This document shows, piece by piece, positions 41,873-50,351 of a stretch of DNA of 64,000 nucleotides. Source of the DNA: Kitasatospora aureofaciens (GTDB lineage Bacteria; Actinomycetota; Actinomycetes; Streptomycetales; Streptomycetaceae); assembly GCA_000720845.1 (NCBI GenBank), contig JODU01000002.1:1-64000 (forward strand), written 5' to 3'. The notes beneath the pieces were generated by a model. That model worked only from the letters and a program-made list of their open reading frames with translations. It searched no databases and was not told the DNA's origin. The translations under genes and the position numbers were made by a program. How positions within the stretch are numbered: position 1 is the stretch's first letter; each line of letters opens with the position of its first letter.

Positions 41873-43387
41873 TCAGTGCATACGGGCGTCGGTGTCGAAG
41901 AGCGCTAGTTCGTGGCTGTGCAGGAGGTGCTGCACGATGAAGGATCGGCCGGCGACCTTCCACAGGCCGCGCCCTCGGTTGAGGTGGGCGATGGCGTCCA
42001 TTTCGACGGAGGTCAGGCCGAGCAGGGAGGCTGCGGCGTGGAGCTGGTCGGTTTCCTGGCGGTAGATGATCCGGGTGGAGCAGTCGGCGAGGAGACCCTC
42101 GGCCAGGGCGCGGCCCTGTGATCCGGCGTCGCCGGCGGTGAGCAGGTCGGACAGCCGATGGATCACCATGAGGTTGGCGATGCCGAGTCCGCGGGAGAGT
42201 TTCCACTGGGCCTGCATGCGCTGGAGGAGGCCGACGTGCCGCATCAGGCGCCATGCCTCGTCGTACACGATCCAGCGCCGGCCGCCGTTCGGGTCGGAGA
42301 GGGCGGATTCCATCCAGGCGGACGCGCAGGTCATCGCGAGGACGAGGGCGGTGTCGTCTCCGGAACCGCCGAGGCGGGAGAGGTCGATGGTGAGCATCGG
42401 CGCGCTCGGGTCGAAGGCGACGGTGGAGGGAGCGTCGAACATGCCGGCCAGGTCGCCGTGGACCAGGCGCCGCATGGCGTGGGCCAGGTCGCGGGCTGCG
42501 TCGCCGAGTTGGCCTGACATCATCCCGGCGGCCTCGTCGAGCGCGTTCGGGTTGTTGAGGGTGGCGGCGATGTCGCCGAGGAGCGGGGTGCGGTGTGTGT
42601 CGGCGGCGCGGGTGACGACGGCGTCGAGGGCGACGTCCAGGGCGGTGTGCTCCATGGGCATCAGGTCCCGGCCCAGGACGGTCCGGGCCAGGGAGCCGAG
42701 CAGGAGCAGGCGCCGCTTGCGGATCTCGCCGACCCAGTCGGCCTTAGACACGCTCTGTGGGCGAGGGGCTGCGTCCAGGGGGTTCAGGCGTCCGGGCAGT
42801 CCGGGCCCGAGGGCGACGGACCGGCCGCCGAGGGCTTCGGCCACCGGAGTCCACTCGCCCTTCGGGTCGCACGGGACGTAGACGCGGTACCCGAAGGCGA
42901 CCGACCGCAGCGCGAAGGACTTGGCCAGCGCGCTCTTGCCCTGGCCGATCACACCGGCGAGGAGCAGGTTCGGGTTGGTGAACCCCTCGACCTTGCCGTA
43001 CAGCGCGAACGGGTCGAAGACGAATGACGCCTCGGCGTGGACGTCGCGGCCGATGTAGATGCCCTCGGCGCCGAGTCCGCCTTCGGCGAGGAAGGGATAG
43101 GCGCCGGCCGCGACGGCGGTGGTCATGCGGTGGGCGGGAAGTTTTAGCCGGTTCCCGCGAGCGGAGGCAGGCCCGGGGCGTCCGCTCGGTGGGTAGAGCG
43201 CGGCGGGCATCTGCTGCTCAGGGCGGGTGCTTTCGCTCGGGTGGGCGCTGACTTCGGCGCGGGCTTTGGCGGCGGCCTCGGCGAGCTGACGGCGGGCGGC
43301 CTTGCGGCTGGCGCGGTCGGTGCCGTGGGGGGTGAACAGCGGGCTGGCGGACGCACGGCGGGCGCGACGGGCGGGCCGGTGGCTCAT
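41873..43387 (-). CDS. VirB4-type conjugation ATPase
   Basis: 504 residues. The basic N-terminal 90 residues are followed by F-V-F-D-P-F-A-L-Y and the Walker A G-V-I-G-Q-G-K-S-A near residue 145, then D-P-K-G-E-W, M-L-T-I-D-L-S-R-L, Walker B R-R-W-I-V-Y-D-E-A-W near residue 375 and I-H-R-L-S-D. This order is that of the C-terminal motor domain of VirB4/TraC proteins; the usual long N-terminal domain is missing, as in other actinobacterial versions. It powers the secretion channel with the VirD4 protein at 18537. Confidence 0.87.
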   Translation of the reverse strand: MSHRPARRARRASASPLFTPHGTDRASRKAARRQLAEAAAKARAEVSAHPSESTRPEQQMPAALYPPSGRPGPASARGNRLKLPAHRMTTAVAAGAYPFLAEGGLGAEGIYIGRDVHAEASFVFDPFALYGKVEGFTNPNLLLAGVIGQGKSALAKSFALRSVAFGYRVYVPCDPKGEWTPVAEALGGRSVALGPGLPGRLNPLDAAPRPQSVSKADWVGEIRKRRLLLLGSLARTVLGRDLMPMEHTALDVALDAVVTRAADTHRTPLLGDIAATLNNPNALDEAAGMMSGQLGDAARDLAHAMRRLVHGDLAGMFDAPSTVAFDPSAPMLTIDLSRLGGSGDDTALVLAMTCASAWMESALSDPNGGRRWIVYDEAWRLMRHVGLLQRMQAQWKLSRGLGIANLMVIHRLSDLLTAGDAGSQGRALAEGLLADCSTRIIYRQETDQLHAAASLLGLTSVEMDAIAHLNRGRGLWKVAGRSFIVQHLLHSHELALFDTDARMH

Positions 43388-43415
43388 CGGGGGCCCTCGA
43401 TTCTGCGGGTGGTAC

Positions 43416-43877
43416 TCATCGCACGCAGGCCGTGGCGTGCGGGCGGAGGTCGGTGGGGGTGGTCTTGCGGCGGACGACGCGTCCGGCAGCGAGGTGGCGC
43501 TGGCAGATCGTCAGCACGGGCGGCCCCTCGGGAAGCCGCTCTGGATGGCAGGCGCTTGTCTCGGCGTCGGCCTGGGGTATGCCGGGCAGCAGGTGGAAGG
43601 CGGCGTGGACTTCGCTGGTGGCCTGCCAGAGCCTGGTGTGGGCGGTGGCCAGGTGACGTCCGGCGGCCGGGTGCGGGGGCCGGGTGTGGTCGGCGAGCCG
43701 GTCCAGAAGCTGGAGCAGAGCGGTGAGGTGGGCGTGCAGTACGTCGAGGTGCACCCGGTCCACGGGCCTGGGCGGGTCTGCGTCCGACGGCGCCAGGGCT
43801 CGTGTGTGGTGGCGGATGCCGGCGCTCGCGGCGCGGAGGTAGGGGTGCGCGTCGTCGGGGCACGGGGGAGAGATCAA
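43416..43877 (-). CDS. Uncharacterised helical protein (DUF6238-like)
   Basis: 153 residues from TTG 43877, overlapping the peptide stop upstream (TTGA). Helices include D-V-L-H-A-H-L-T-A-L-L-Q-L-L-D-R and L-A-T-A-H-T-R-L-W-Q-A-T-S-E-V-H-A-A-F, and it ends with I-C-Q-R-H and R-V-V-R-R-K-T-T. The family name is recalled, not searched. Its first 20 codons are duplicated at 40449. Confidence 0.6.
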   Translation of the reverse strand: MISPPCPDDAHPYLRAASAGIRHHTRALAPSDADPPRPVDRVHLDVLHAHLTALLQLLDRLADHTRPPHPAAGRHLATAHTRLWQATSEVHAAFHLLPGIPQADAETSACHPERLPEGPPVLTICQRHLAAGRVVRRKTTPTDLRPHATACVR

Positions 43878-43972
43878 AGGTAGTGGTCCTTCCTGCCGGT
43901 CGGCAGGGCGGCGACGGGAGTCCCGTCGCGGGTGATCCGGAGGGCAGTGGGCCAGGGCACGCTCTGGTTCAT
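43874..43972 (-). CDS. 32-residue peptide between two transfer genes
   Basis: ATG 43972 overlaps the SCO6880-like stop (ATGA), and the frame ends in a TTGA overlap with the 43416 gene. The sequence P-T-A-L-R-I-T-R-D-G-T-P-V-A-A-L could form a small beta hairpin. The degraded second copy at 40532 keeps the same C-terminal residues, which argues for real coding. Confidence 0.5.
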   Translation of the reverse strand: MNQSVPWPTALRITRDGTPVAALPTGRKDHYL

Positions 43973-45441
43973 AGGGCGGTGCGGGCGAGAGGGAGCGCGG
44001 AGAGGGCGAAGGCGTCCGGCTGCTGGTAGTTGAGCCTGCGGAGATCGACGCCGGAAGTGACGGCGTGGGTCTCGATCTGTGCGCAGGCAGCGTCCAGGAG
44101 GGCGTCGGTCTCGGCGGTGACGGTGACCAGGCCGGTCAGGGCCACGTCCGCGTGCCCGGCGATGAGCTGGCGTTCGCGGGTCTTGACGTCGGCGTACTCG
44201 ACGGAATCCTCTTCGGAATCGACCTGCCCGCGGCGGGCGCGCTCGTTGGCGTCGGCGATGATCGCGGCCTTCTTGCGCTGGACGTCCCGCAGTGCCGACT
44301 CGAGCCCCTGCGGCACGTAGATGAGGGAGAGGCTGCGGCGCACGCCGGCCGTGAACATGATCCCGTGCAGGAACCCTGCCCCCATCTCGGTGCGCGGCCA
44401 GTTCTCCACCCAGTACGTCGCGTGCCGTGCGCTGTCGGTGGCGAGGCGGTCGTACTCCTCGAACTGCACGACGGGACCGGCGGCTGCGGGGTCGGCCTCG
44501 GCACGGCCGGTCTCGGACCACTGCTGGAGCGCGGCGAGAGCCTTCGGGTCGTAGGCGGTGCGGATGACGGCGGCGATCTCCCGCGCGCTCAGCCAGCCGG
44601 TGACCATCAGGCCGGCGTTACGGGCGGCCTGGGCGATGGAGGCCGTGGTCTGCTCCATGACGGTGAACGCGCCCGGCAGCCCGCCACCGGCCTGGTTGAT
44701 CAGGCGCCGGGCGGCCTTGAGGTCGAGGGAGATGGCGAGGTACGTCTCGTGCGGCGCGGCGGCCGGGCCGGCCGAGGCGACCAGCTCGGAGTAGACCTGT
44801 CCGGCGACGGGGGCCTGGGGCTGCCCGTTCTGGCTCCAGTGACGGGTGAGCGTGTCACCGCTGTCGGGCACGGTGCGCTCCAGTACCTGGACGGTGGCTA
44901 CATGCCCGGTGCGGGCGATGCCGGCGAGGGCGCGCCCCCAGCTGGCGACGTTGTGGTTCTGGGTGGCCGGGTCGAGGAGGGCGAAGGCGCGGCTGGTGAC
45001 GCGGGCGATGGCGGTCAGGGTCTGCTGGTGCGGGTCATGGACGGCCGCAGCCTGGTTGGCGGAGTCGCCGGGGGTGACGACCTTGAGGGAGGCGGCGGTG
45101 CCGGGCAGGTGAAGGACGCCGTCCTGCCGGGGCCGGGTGACGGGCCGGGCGAGCCAGAGGGTCTGGCCGGTACGGCGGCGGTGCGCGTACCGGGTGACGA
45201 TCGGCGCCCAGTCGATGAGAGAGCGGCCGTGCCGGCGGATCGCGACCAGTGCACCGGACGTGGCCCACAGCGGCGCCAGGGCAACGGCGCCAAGCAGCCC
45301 GGTGGAGATCACCGTCATCAGCAGCAGGGCCAGCGTGCAGGAGACGAGGACGAGCTGGGGCAGGGAGAGGCCGAGGAGGATGCCGCGGCGGCTGCGGTGC
45401 GGGAACTTCACCGTGACCGGAGCGACAGAAAGATCAGTCAT
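43969..45441 (-). CDS. SCO6880-like type IV secretion membrane protein
   Basis: 490 residues from ATG 45441. Two membrane helices lie at about residues 25-70 (L-G-L-S-L-P-Q-L-V-L-V-S-C-T-L-A and T-G-L-L-G-A-V-A-L-A-P-L), the PrgI-like topology. A large cytoplasmic region follows with W-x-R-A-L-A-G-I, W-S-Q-N-G-Q-P, and Y-W-V-E-N-W-P-R-T-E. This is the family typified by S. coelicolor SCO6880, found beside VirB4 and TrbL-like genes in actinobacterial conjugative elements. It probably acts at the inner side of the channel. Confidence 0.8.
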   Translation of the reverse strand: MTDLSVAPVTVKFPHRSRRGILLGLSLPQLVLVSCTLALLLMTVISTGLLGAVALAPLWATSGALVAIRRHGRSLIDWAPIVTRYAHRRRTGQTLWLARPVTRPRQDGVLHLPGTAASLKVVTPGDSANQAAAVHDPHQQTLTAIARVTSRAFALLDPATQNHNVASWGRALAGIARTGHVATVQVLERTVPDSGDTLTRHWSQNGQPQAPVAGQVYSELVASAGPAAAPHETYLAISLDLKAARRLINQAGGGLPGAFTVMEQTTASIAQAARNAGLMVTGWLSAREIAAVIRTAYDPKALAALQQWSETGRAEADPAAAGPVVQFEEYDRLATDSARHATYWVENWPRTEMGAGFLHGIMFTAGVRRSLSLIYVPQGLESALRDVQRKKAAIIADANERARRGQVDSEEDSVEYADVKTRERQLIAGHADVALTGLVTVTAETDALLDAACAQIETHAVTSGVDLRRLNYQQPDAFALSALPLARTAL

Positions 45442-45522
45442 GGGGGCGGGTCCTGGAGGCGCGGGTGGAGCCCGGGGGCGGGAGGTGGTGCGCACGTCCC
45501 GCCCCCGGGAGTCGGACAGGGA

Positions 45523-46908
45523 TCAGAGGCCGGTCGGAGGCGGCGGCGGAGCCGACCCGCTCGACGCGGCATCCTGCGAGCCGGAGGACGGGGGCGCGCC
45601 CTGCGGAGGCGGTGTCGTCGTCGGCGGAGTGGCCTGCCACCCGCCGCCCTGGCCCGACGCGGCATTCGCGCCGGATCCTCCAGAACCTGGGGCGCCTCCC
45701 ACCTGGCCGCTGGTGTCGTCGGACACGCTGGTCGGCGCGGGCTGGACGGCCTTCTCCAGGCCGGACCTGACGGCATCGCCGCCGGGCGAGCCTCCCGTAC
45801 CACCGCCCTGCGAACCGTCCTTGCCTTCGCCGCCGCCAGTCGGGTTGGTGGCGACGTCGCCGGGGAATCCGCCGCCGTCGGGGCCTTGCGGTGCGGCACT
45901 CCCCATGGCGGCAGCGCCACCTGCTCCGGCTGCGGCGCCACCGGTTCCGGCGGTGGCCGCGGCTGCGGCAGCCTTGCGGGCGGCCTTCTCGGCGTGGGCC
46001 TTGGCCATCTGGGCCCCGGCGCCACCGGCACGGTGGATGGACTCGCCGTCGGTGCCGTCGGCTGCCCAGTGCACGAACTTGAAGACGGCGTACGGGCACA
46101 GCAGCACCAGGACCATGATCACGATGCCGGACATGACGTCGGCGAGCGCGGCGATGCCGTCCTTGGCTTCGGTCTTGCCCATGGCGGCGATACCGAGGAC
46201 GAAGATGACGGTCATCAGGAGCTTGGAGACGACGAGGGTGGCGGTGGCTTCGATCCAGCCCTTGCGCCAACGTCGGGCGACTTCCCAGCCTCCGCCGGCG
46301 GAGGCGAAGACGGCCAACGTGACCATGACGAGGATGCCGACCTTGCGGACCATCATTACGCACCAGTACAGGACGGCGCCGATGGCGGCACCCAGACCGG
46401 CGACGACCGCCACGAGCCAGCCGAGGCCGGCCAGACCGGGGATCTGGTTGACCTTCACGATGCGCCGTACGGCGGAGGCGATATCCAGCTTCGCGGCGCG
46501 GAACAGTCCGTCGGAGAGCGCATCGACCACTTCGATGGCGACTGTGGTCAGGGCGATGGCGCAGAAGGCGAACAGGACACCGCTCATGGTGCCGGTGAAT
46601 GCTTGTGTCAGTGCTTGTCCGTCGCGTCGGATGGCGGCCCGGACGAGTTGCGCGCAGAAAGTGGCGACCAGCAGAACCAGGCCCAGCGGCAGCAACATCT
46701 CGTAGTTGTCGCGGAACCATCCGGCGTTGAGGTCCACCCTCGTGGTGGTGTTGACCGCCTCGGCGGCCAGATCGGCTGAAGCGGCTGCCAGTTCACCGGC
46801 AGACTTCGCCATCCAGTCACCGATGGCCTTGCCGGGGTCCGAGGCGAAATCGACGGCGTCGCCGACGGCACACAGCTTGCCGGCCAGGGGGATGTCACAG
46901 AAACCCAC
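45523..46908 (-). CDS. TrbL/VirB6-like polytopic membrane protein
   Basis: 461 residues. After an N-terminal amphipathic part (C-D-I-P-L-A-G-K-L-C) there are about six to seven membrane helices between residues 70 and 290, including L-P-L-G-L-V-L-L-V-A-T-F and M-S-G-I-V-I-M-V-L-V-L-L-C-P-Y-A. The last 160 residues are a Gly/Ser/Pro/Ala-rich, disordered cytoplasmic tail. This is the plan of the VirB6/TrbL channel subunit. Confidence 0.8.
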   Translation of the reverse strand: MGFCDIPLAGKLCAVGDAVDFASDPGKAIGDWMAKSAGELAAASADLAAEAVNTTTRVDLNAGWFRDNYEMLLPLGLVLLVATFCAQLVRAAIRRDGQALTQAFTGTMSGVLFAFCAIALTTVAIEVVDALSDGLFRAAKLDIASAVRRIVKVNQIPGLAGLGWLVAVVAGLGAAIGAVLYWCVMMVRKVGILVMVTLAVFASAGGGWEVARRWRKGWIEATATLVVSKLLMTVIFVLGIAAMGKTEAKDGIAALADVMSGIVIMVLVLLCPYAVFKFVHWAADGTDGESIHRAGGAGAQMAKAHAEKAARKAAAAAATAGTGGAAAGAGGAAAMGSAAPQGPDGGGFPGDVATNPTGGGEGKDGSQGGGTGGSPGGDAVRSGLEKAVQPAPTSVSDDTSGQVGGAPGSGGSGANAASGQGGGWQATPPTTTPPPQGAPPSSGSQDAASSGSAPPPPPTGL

Positions 46909-46944
46909 GGGGAGTTACGCCTCCTTTCTTGTCTCAGGTGCGGG

Positions 46945-47637
46945 TCACTGCGTGACGCTGGGGGCGATGGCGGCCAGGGTGCAGTCGTGGTTTGGGCGGC
47001 ACTGGACGGCGAGGGTCACGGCCCGTTCCTCGGCTCCGCCACCGCCCTTCTTCCAGCTGAGGGTCTGCTTGCCGTTGACGGTGACGACGTAGACGTACGC
47101 CTCGGTGATCGCGGAAGGGTCCTCGGCCAGTGCCTGTTTGAACGCGCCGGGGTAGTGGCCCTCGCTGATGTGGGCGCTGGCGTGCTGGTCCTGGTCGGCC
47201 ATCCGTGACCACAGCACCGGGTCGGGGACCTGGCCGGCGACCGAGGCCCAGTCGGCGTACTTGGTCTCGGTGGTCATCCAGGCACGCATGCCGGCGAGCT
47301 GCTCGTCGCGGCTGGTGTCGCGGGTGTCGTAGGACCACAGCATCTGGGCCGCCGCCTTGGCGTAGGCGACCGGTTCGGCGATCTGCGGAGGCTTGGGCAC
47401 CGATCCGGATCCGGCGGAAGGCTTCGGGGCGGCCTCGGAGGAGGACGGGCTGCCGGTCGGGGCGGGCGCGGCACTCTCCGGCGCATGGTGGCCGTTGCCG
47501 CCGCCGGTCATCAGGGCGACGATCACGGCGAGGGCGAGCAGGCCGGCGACGGCAACAGCGACGATCGCGATGCGACGGGTGGCAGACCATCCCGCGCCGT
47601 ATGAGGACAGCGAAAGGGAAGGGAAGCGGTTTCGCAT
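46945..47637 (-). CDS. VirB8/TcpC-like transfer protein
   Basis: 230 residues from ATG 47637, joined to the upstream gene as TGATG. One membrane helix at about residues 23-43 (I-A-I-V-A-V-A-V-A-G-L-L-A-L) is followed by a Pro/Ser linker and an outer domain with W-S-Y-D-T-R-D, W-A-S-V-A-G-Q-V and V-Y-V-V-T-V-N-G-K-Q-T-L-S-W. Size and topology fit the bitopic VirB8/TcpC assembly protein; sequence similarity is weak, so this rests mainly on context. Confidence 0.6.
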   Translation of the reverse strand: MRNRFPSLSLSSYGAGWSATRRIAIVAVAVAGLLALAVIVALMTGGGNGHHAPESAAPAPTGSPSSSEAAPKPSAGSGSVPKPPQIAEPVAYAKAAAQMLWSYDTRDTSRDEQLAGMRAWMTTETKYADWASVAGQVPDPVLWSRMADQDQHASAHISEGHYPGAFKQALAEDPSAITEAYVYVVTVNGKQTLSWKKGGGGAEERAVTLAVQCRPNHDCTLAAIAPSVTQ

Positions 47638-47951
47638 CAGTGGACCTGCGACCCCAGGCCGGAGAAGAAGGCCACGATGCCGTTGGCGGCACCCAGACCG
47701 AGGGCGGCGCCCGCGGCGACGACGGCGCCCTTCTTTCCGTTGGCCTCGGCCTGGTGGCCGCCGGTGTGGTGGCCCCAGGCCCATACGCCGAGCGAGACGG
47801 CGAGGGCGCCGACGACGGCAATGATCCCGAACATGTTGATGCTGTTGACCACGTTCTTCAGCACGGCGAGGCCAGGCAACCCGCCGCCCTTGGGCGAGAT
47901 TCCTGGGTCGTAGGCGAGCTGTATGACGCGGTCTGCGAGAGGGACGGACAT
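47637..47951 (-). CDS. Pilin/VirB2-like small membrane protein (DUF6112-like)
   Basis: 104 residues with two membrane helices: F-G-I-I-A-V-V-G-A-L-A-V-S-L-G near residue 45 and V-V-A-A-G-A-A-L-G-L-G near residue 80, separated by a short His/Gly/Lys loop. This two-helix plan, and its place directly before VirB8- and VirB6-like genes, match VirB2/TrbC-like subunits. There is no classical signal peptide. Confidence 0.65.
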   Translation of the reverse strand: MSVPLADRVIQLAYDPGISPKGGGLPGLAVLKNVVNSINMFGIIAVVGALAVSLGVWAWGHHTGGHQAEANGKKGAVVAAGAALGLGAANGIVAFFSGLGSQVH

Positions 47952-48111
47952 AGGTGAGGCGGGCTCCTTGCATACGCGGGCCCGGCGAGGGCCGGCGGGA
48001 AAAGCGAAGCGGAGGGGGACATGCGCTCGGGGCGCGAGATTGGCCGCGGCGGCGGCTTGCCCGGACCTGGGGCGGGCAGAGGCGGGAAGAGTCCACTCCT
48101 CGGGCCGGGGC

Positions 48112-48127
48112 GCGGCTTCGAAGCCGC
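48112..48127 (-). terminator. Short palindrome between the 48166 and 47637 genes
   Basis: GCGGCTTCGAAGCCGC is a perfect 16-nt palindrome in the 214-bp gap after the SH3-like gene. Within that gap I see no other gene. It could form a small hairpin that trims or weakens the transcript, or be a protein site. Confidence 0.3.
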
Positions 48128-48165
48128 CCTTTCCGCTCGGGGCCAGGGAGGGCTGCCGGGGTGCG

Positions 48166-48531
48166 CTACTTCGGAATCGGCGGCTTCGGTGCCGGGTTCG
48201 ACTCGTACGGGTTGGCGCAGTCGTAGATCATGAATCCGTGGATCTTCTTGCCGTCGGACTTCCGGGTCACCGCGCCGCGGGTGTACCAGGTCTTCTCTGC
48301 GCGCTTGTACGCGAACTGGTTGTAGGCGACCTTGTCGTGCCGGTAGGCGATGCCCACGACGGTGGACTTCTTCGACGGATCCTTGTGGACCTTGACCGCC
48401 TTGCACGCGATCGTCGTGTGGCCGGTGTCGTACGCCTGGGCTGTGGAGGCGCTGGCCAGGCCGCCGGCGGCAACTGCGAGGCCGATCGAGCTGGCCGCGA
48501 GGGCGCGCCGGACGCGGGAGGGGATTGTCAC
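48166..48531 (-). CDS. Secreted SH3-like protein
   Basis: 121 residues from GTG 48531 (GGAG seven bases upstream). A Sec signal peptide (R-V-R-R-A-L-A-A-S-S-I-G-L-A-V-A-A-G) ends near A-S-T-A-Q-A-Y. The mature part resembles bacterial SH3 domains (V-K-V-H-K-D-P-S-K-K-S-T-V-V-G, W-Y-T-R-G-A-V) and has two Cys that may bond. A related gene is at 54022 on the other arm. Such proteins may bind the cell wall next to the transfer channel. Confidence 0.75.
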   Translation of the reverse strand: MTIPSRVRRALAASSIGLAVAAGGLASASTAQAYDTGHTTIACKAVKVHKDPSKKSTVVGIAYRHDKVAYNQFAYKRAEKTWYTRGAVTRKSDGKKIHGFMIYDCANPYESNPAPKPPIPK

Positions 48532-48703
48532 GTGGATGCTCCGGGGGTTGGGAGAGGGAGTGGGCCGTTCGACTTGTCCTGCTGGGCGGTTCGTCGGGCG
48601 AGACGGCGAGCGCGGAGGGGGCTGGCCTCCGCGCCCGGCTATCGGGCAGACCACTGGCGAGGTCCTGGTGACGGCGGCTCGCGGGCCTGCGGGATGACCG
48701 GGG

Positions 48704-49834
48704 TCAGAGGACGCGGCGGGCGGCGAGAATGTCCCAGTCCTTGATCGGGGTGATCCGGACTGGTTTGGTGGTGCGCGGCGCCTCGATGACGAGGCCCTCG
48801 CCCATGTACATGCCGACGTGCTCAGGCCGTGCGGCGCTGCCGCGGCTGAAGATCAGGTCGCCAGGCTGGAGCTTCGACGGGGAGATGGCCTTTCCCTCGT
48901 TGACCTGCGTGTACGTGGTGCGGGTGAGCGTGATGCCGGCGTGGGCGTACGCCTGCTGCATCAGGCTGGAGCAGTCGCAGCGGCCCATGGGGTCGGGGCC
49001 GTGCGCGTTGGTGCAGGATCCGCCCCACTGGTAGAGCGTGCCGAGTTGGTGCATCGCCCACTTGATGGCCTTTCGGGCCTTCGGGTCGGCGTCCTTGGGG
49101 ATCGAGTAGCCCTTGGGGACGCTCCCTTCGGGGATGCGGCCGAAGCCTGTCCCGTCCTGGCCTGGCGCGCAGCCGGTCGTGCTGGCCGAGGGCTTCTCGC
49201 CCTGGTTCGTGTCCTTGCCGTCCGCGTCGCCGGCGCCGGGGAAGGTCTTGGCGATGGCGCTCTGCAGCGCGGTGGCCAGGTTCTCCCACTGCGCATACGC
49301 GTCCGGAAGACCAGACTTCTGCACGGCTTGGGCAGCCTGGGTGACGGTCATCTGCTGCCAGCCGTCCACCTTGAGCAAGTGCTTGTAAAACTGCTCGGAG
49401 GCGTAGACCGGATCACGGATCTGCTGGGCGCTGCCCCAGCCCTGGGAGGGACGCTGCTGGAAGAGACCGAGGGAGTCACGATCGCCGTAGTTGAGATTGC
49501 GCAGGCGGCTCTCCTGCATCGCCGTGGCGAGCGCGATGATCTGTCCCTTCTTGGGGACATCAAGTGAGAGGCCGGCGGCCACGATCGTCTGGGCATTTGG
49601 GACCTGCTCGGCGGGCAGGTCCAAGCCATCGACGTGCACGTCTTTGCCGGAGGCGCCGTCGAGGATCTTGGTTACCTGCTCGGCGACCTTGTCGCTGTCG
49701 ATGTCGCTCAGGCAGCCGCTGAAGGAGCCGCTGCTCTGCACGGCATCGGCGGAGGAGGCCAGCACCATGCCGGTGCCGGCGATCAGAATCGGGGAGAGGA
49801 AGACGACGCCGATGCCGGCGGCGAGCGCCTTCAA
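48704..49834 (-). CDS. VirB1-like lytic protein with NlpC/P60 domain
   Basis: 376 residues with an N-terminal membrane or signal helix (A-A-G-I-G-V-V-F-L-S-P-I-L-I). Residues about 85-190 look like a lysozyme-like region (A-T-A-M-Q-E-S-R-L, G-D-R-D-S-L-G-L-F-Q-Q-R). Residues about 255-370 are NlpC/P60: the catalytic Cys is in R-C-D-C-S-S-L-M, His in R-P-E-H-V-G-M-Y, then V-I-E-A-P. It opens the peptidoglycan for the conjugation channel. The TTG at 49834 overlaps the stop of a 20-residue leader frame. Confidence 0.88.
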   Translation of the reverse strand: MKALAAGIGVVFLSPILIAGTGMVLASSADAVQSSGSFSGCLSDIDSDKVAEQVTKILDGASGKDVHVDGLDLPAEQVPNAQTIVAAGLSLDVPKKGQIIALATAMQESRLRNLNYGDRDSLGLFQQRPSQGWGSAQQIRDPVYASEQFYKHLLKVDGWQQMTVTQAAQAVQKSGLPDAYAQWENLATALQSAIAKTFPGAGDADGKDTNQGEKPSASTTGCAPGQDGTGFGRIPEGSVPKGYSIPKDADPKARKAIKWAMHQLGTLYQWGGSCTNAHGPDPMGRCDCSSLMQQAYAHAGITLTRTTYTQVNEGKAISPSKLQPGDLIFSRGSAARPEHVGMYMGEGLVIEAPRTTKPVRITPIKDWDILAARRVL

Positions 49835-49893
49835 CCTGAGCGGACCGCTCGCCGGTCAGCGGTGTCGGGCATGGGTGGGTAGCGAAACGTCAT
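49831..49893 (-). CDS. 20-residue leader frame coupled to the lytic protein gene
   Basis: ATG 49893 with AAGGGA upstream encodes a short basic peptide starting M-T-F-R-Y-P-P-M-P, ending in TTGA that overlaps the TTG start of the NlpC/P60 gene. It is the first possible start after the leftward promoter at 50116, so it probably loads ribosomes for the operon. Confidence 0.45.
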   Translation of the reverse strand: MTFRYPPMPDTADRRAVRSG

Positions 49894-50115
49894 GAACGGT
49901 CCCTTGAGGGTGCGGTGTCAGGCGTGCCGCGTGCGCGAGGCGTGGTGGAAGGGCGCGGCGGCCGGAGTGGGCGATCGGAGGCGGGCCGGTGGGGGCGAGT
50001 TGCCGCTCGCTCCGTGTGTGGCCGTGCCGTGAGCTAGCTGTGCCAGGGCAGGGGGTACCTCCGTGAGGTGTGGCGGGGATGTAGCCAGCGGCGGAGTGCG
50101 CCGGGCGGTTCAAAA

Positions 50116-50144
50116 ACAGTAGGCGCGGATCGGCGGTTGACCAA
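50116..50144 (-). promoter_or_regulatory. Leftward promoter of the transfer operon
   Basis: On the minus strand a -35-like TTGGTC (50144-50139) and a -10-like TACTGT (50121-50116) are 17 bp apart. The rightward promoter at 50193 has the same -35, spacing and almost the same -10, followed in both cases by TTTTGA/TTTTGG. Transcription would begin near 50109 and reach the first start codon about 215 nt later. Confidence 0.6.
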
Positions 50145-50155
50145 AAAGTTCGGCG

Positions 50156-50180
50156 TGAGGTGCCGGAAACCGGCACCTCA
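50156..50180. promoter_or_regulatory. Perfect dyad between the divergent promoters
   Basis: TGAGGTGCCGG and its exact complement are separated by AAA. The dyad lies 11-12 bp behind the -35 of both promoters, placing it where one regulator could control both arms at once. As RNA it would also form a stable hairpin, but neither promoter reads through it. Confidence 0.65.
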
Positions 50181-50192
50181 GCAGAGCACTTC

Positions 50193-50221
50193 TTGGTCGT
50201 CGGCGGATTGGGCTCTACAGT
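50193..50221 (+). promoter_or_regulatory. Rightward promoter of the methyltransferase arm
   Basis: TTGGTC at 50193-50198 and TACAGT at 50216-50221 are separated by 17 bp. Together with the leftward promoter it forms an imperfect inverted repeat of about 48 bp per arm. The start site would be near 50228, giving a leader of about 120 nt before the TTG at 50352. Confidence 0.6.
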
Positions 50222-50351
50222 TTTTGGACTCCCCCCTCGCCTTCCTCCGCCTGTGGCCATGGGCTTCTGCATGCCCATTTCCGGCCCGCGAGGACTCCTG
50301 TGCGAGGCGGGGTCTCCATCCGCGTTTCCGCACCCGAATTGGGGTTCCTCT

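Noticed and set aside
50110..50230. The large inverted repeat as an origin of transfer
   Set aside because: The matched -35/-10 spacing on both arms explains it better as divergent promoters with an operator; no relaxase gene is adjacent.
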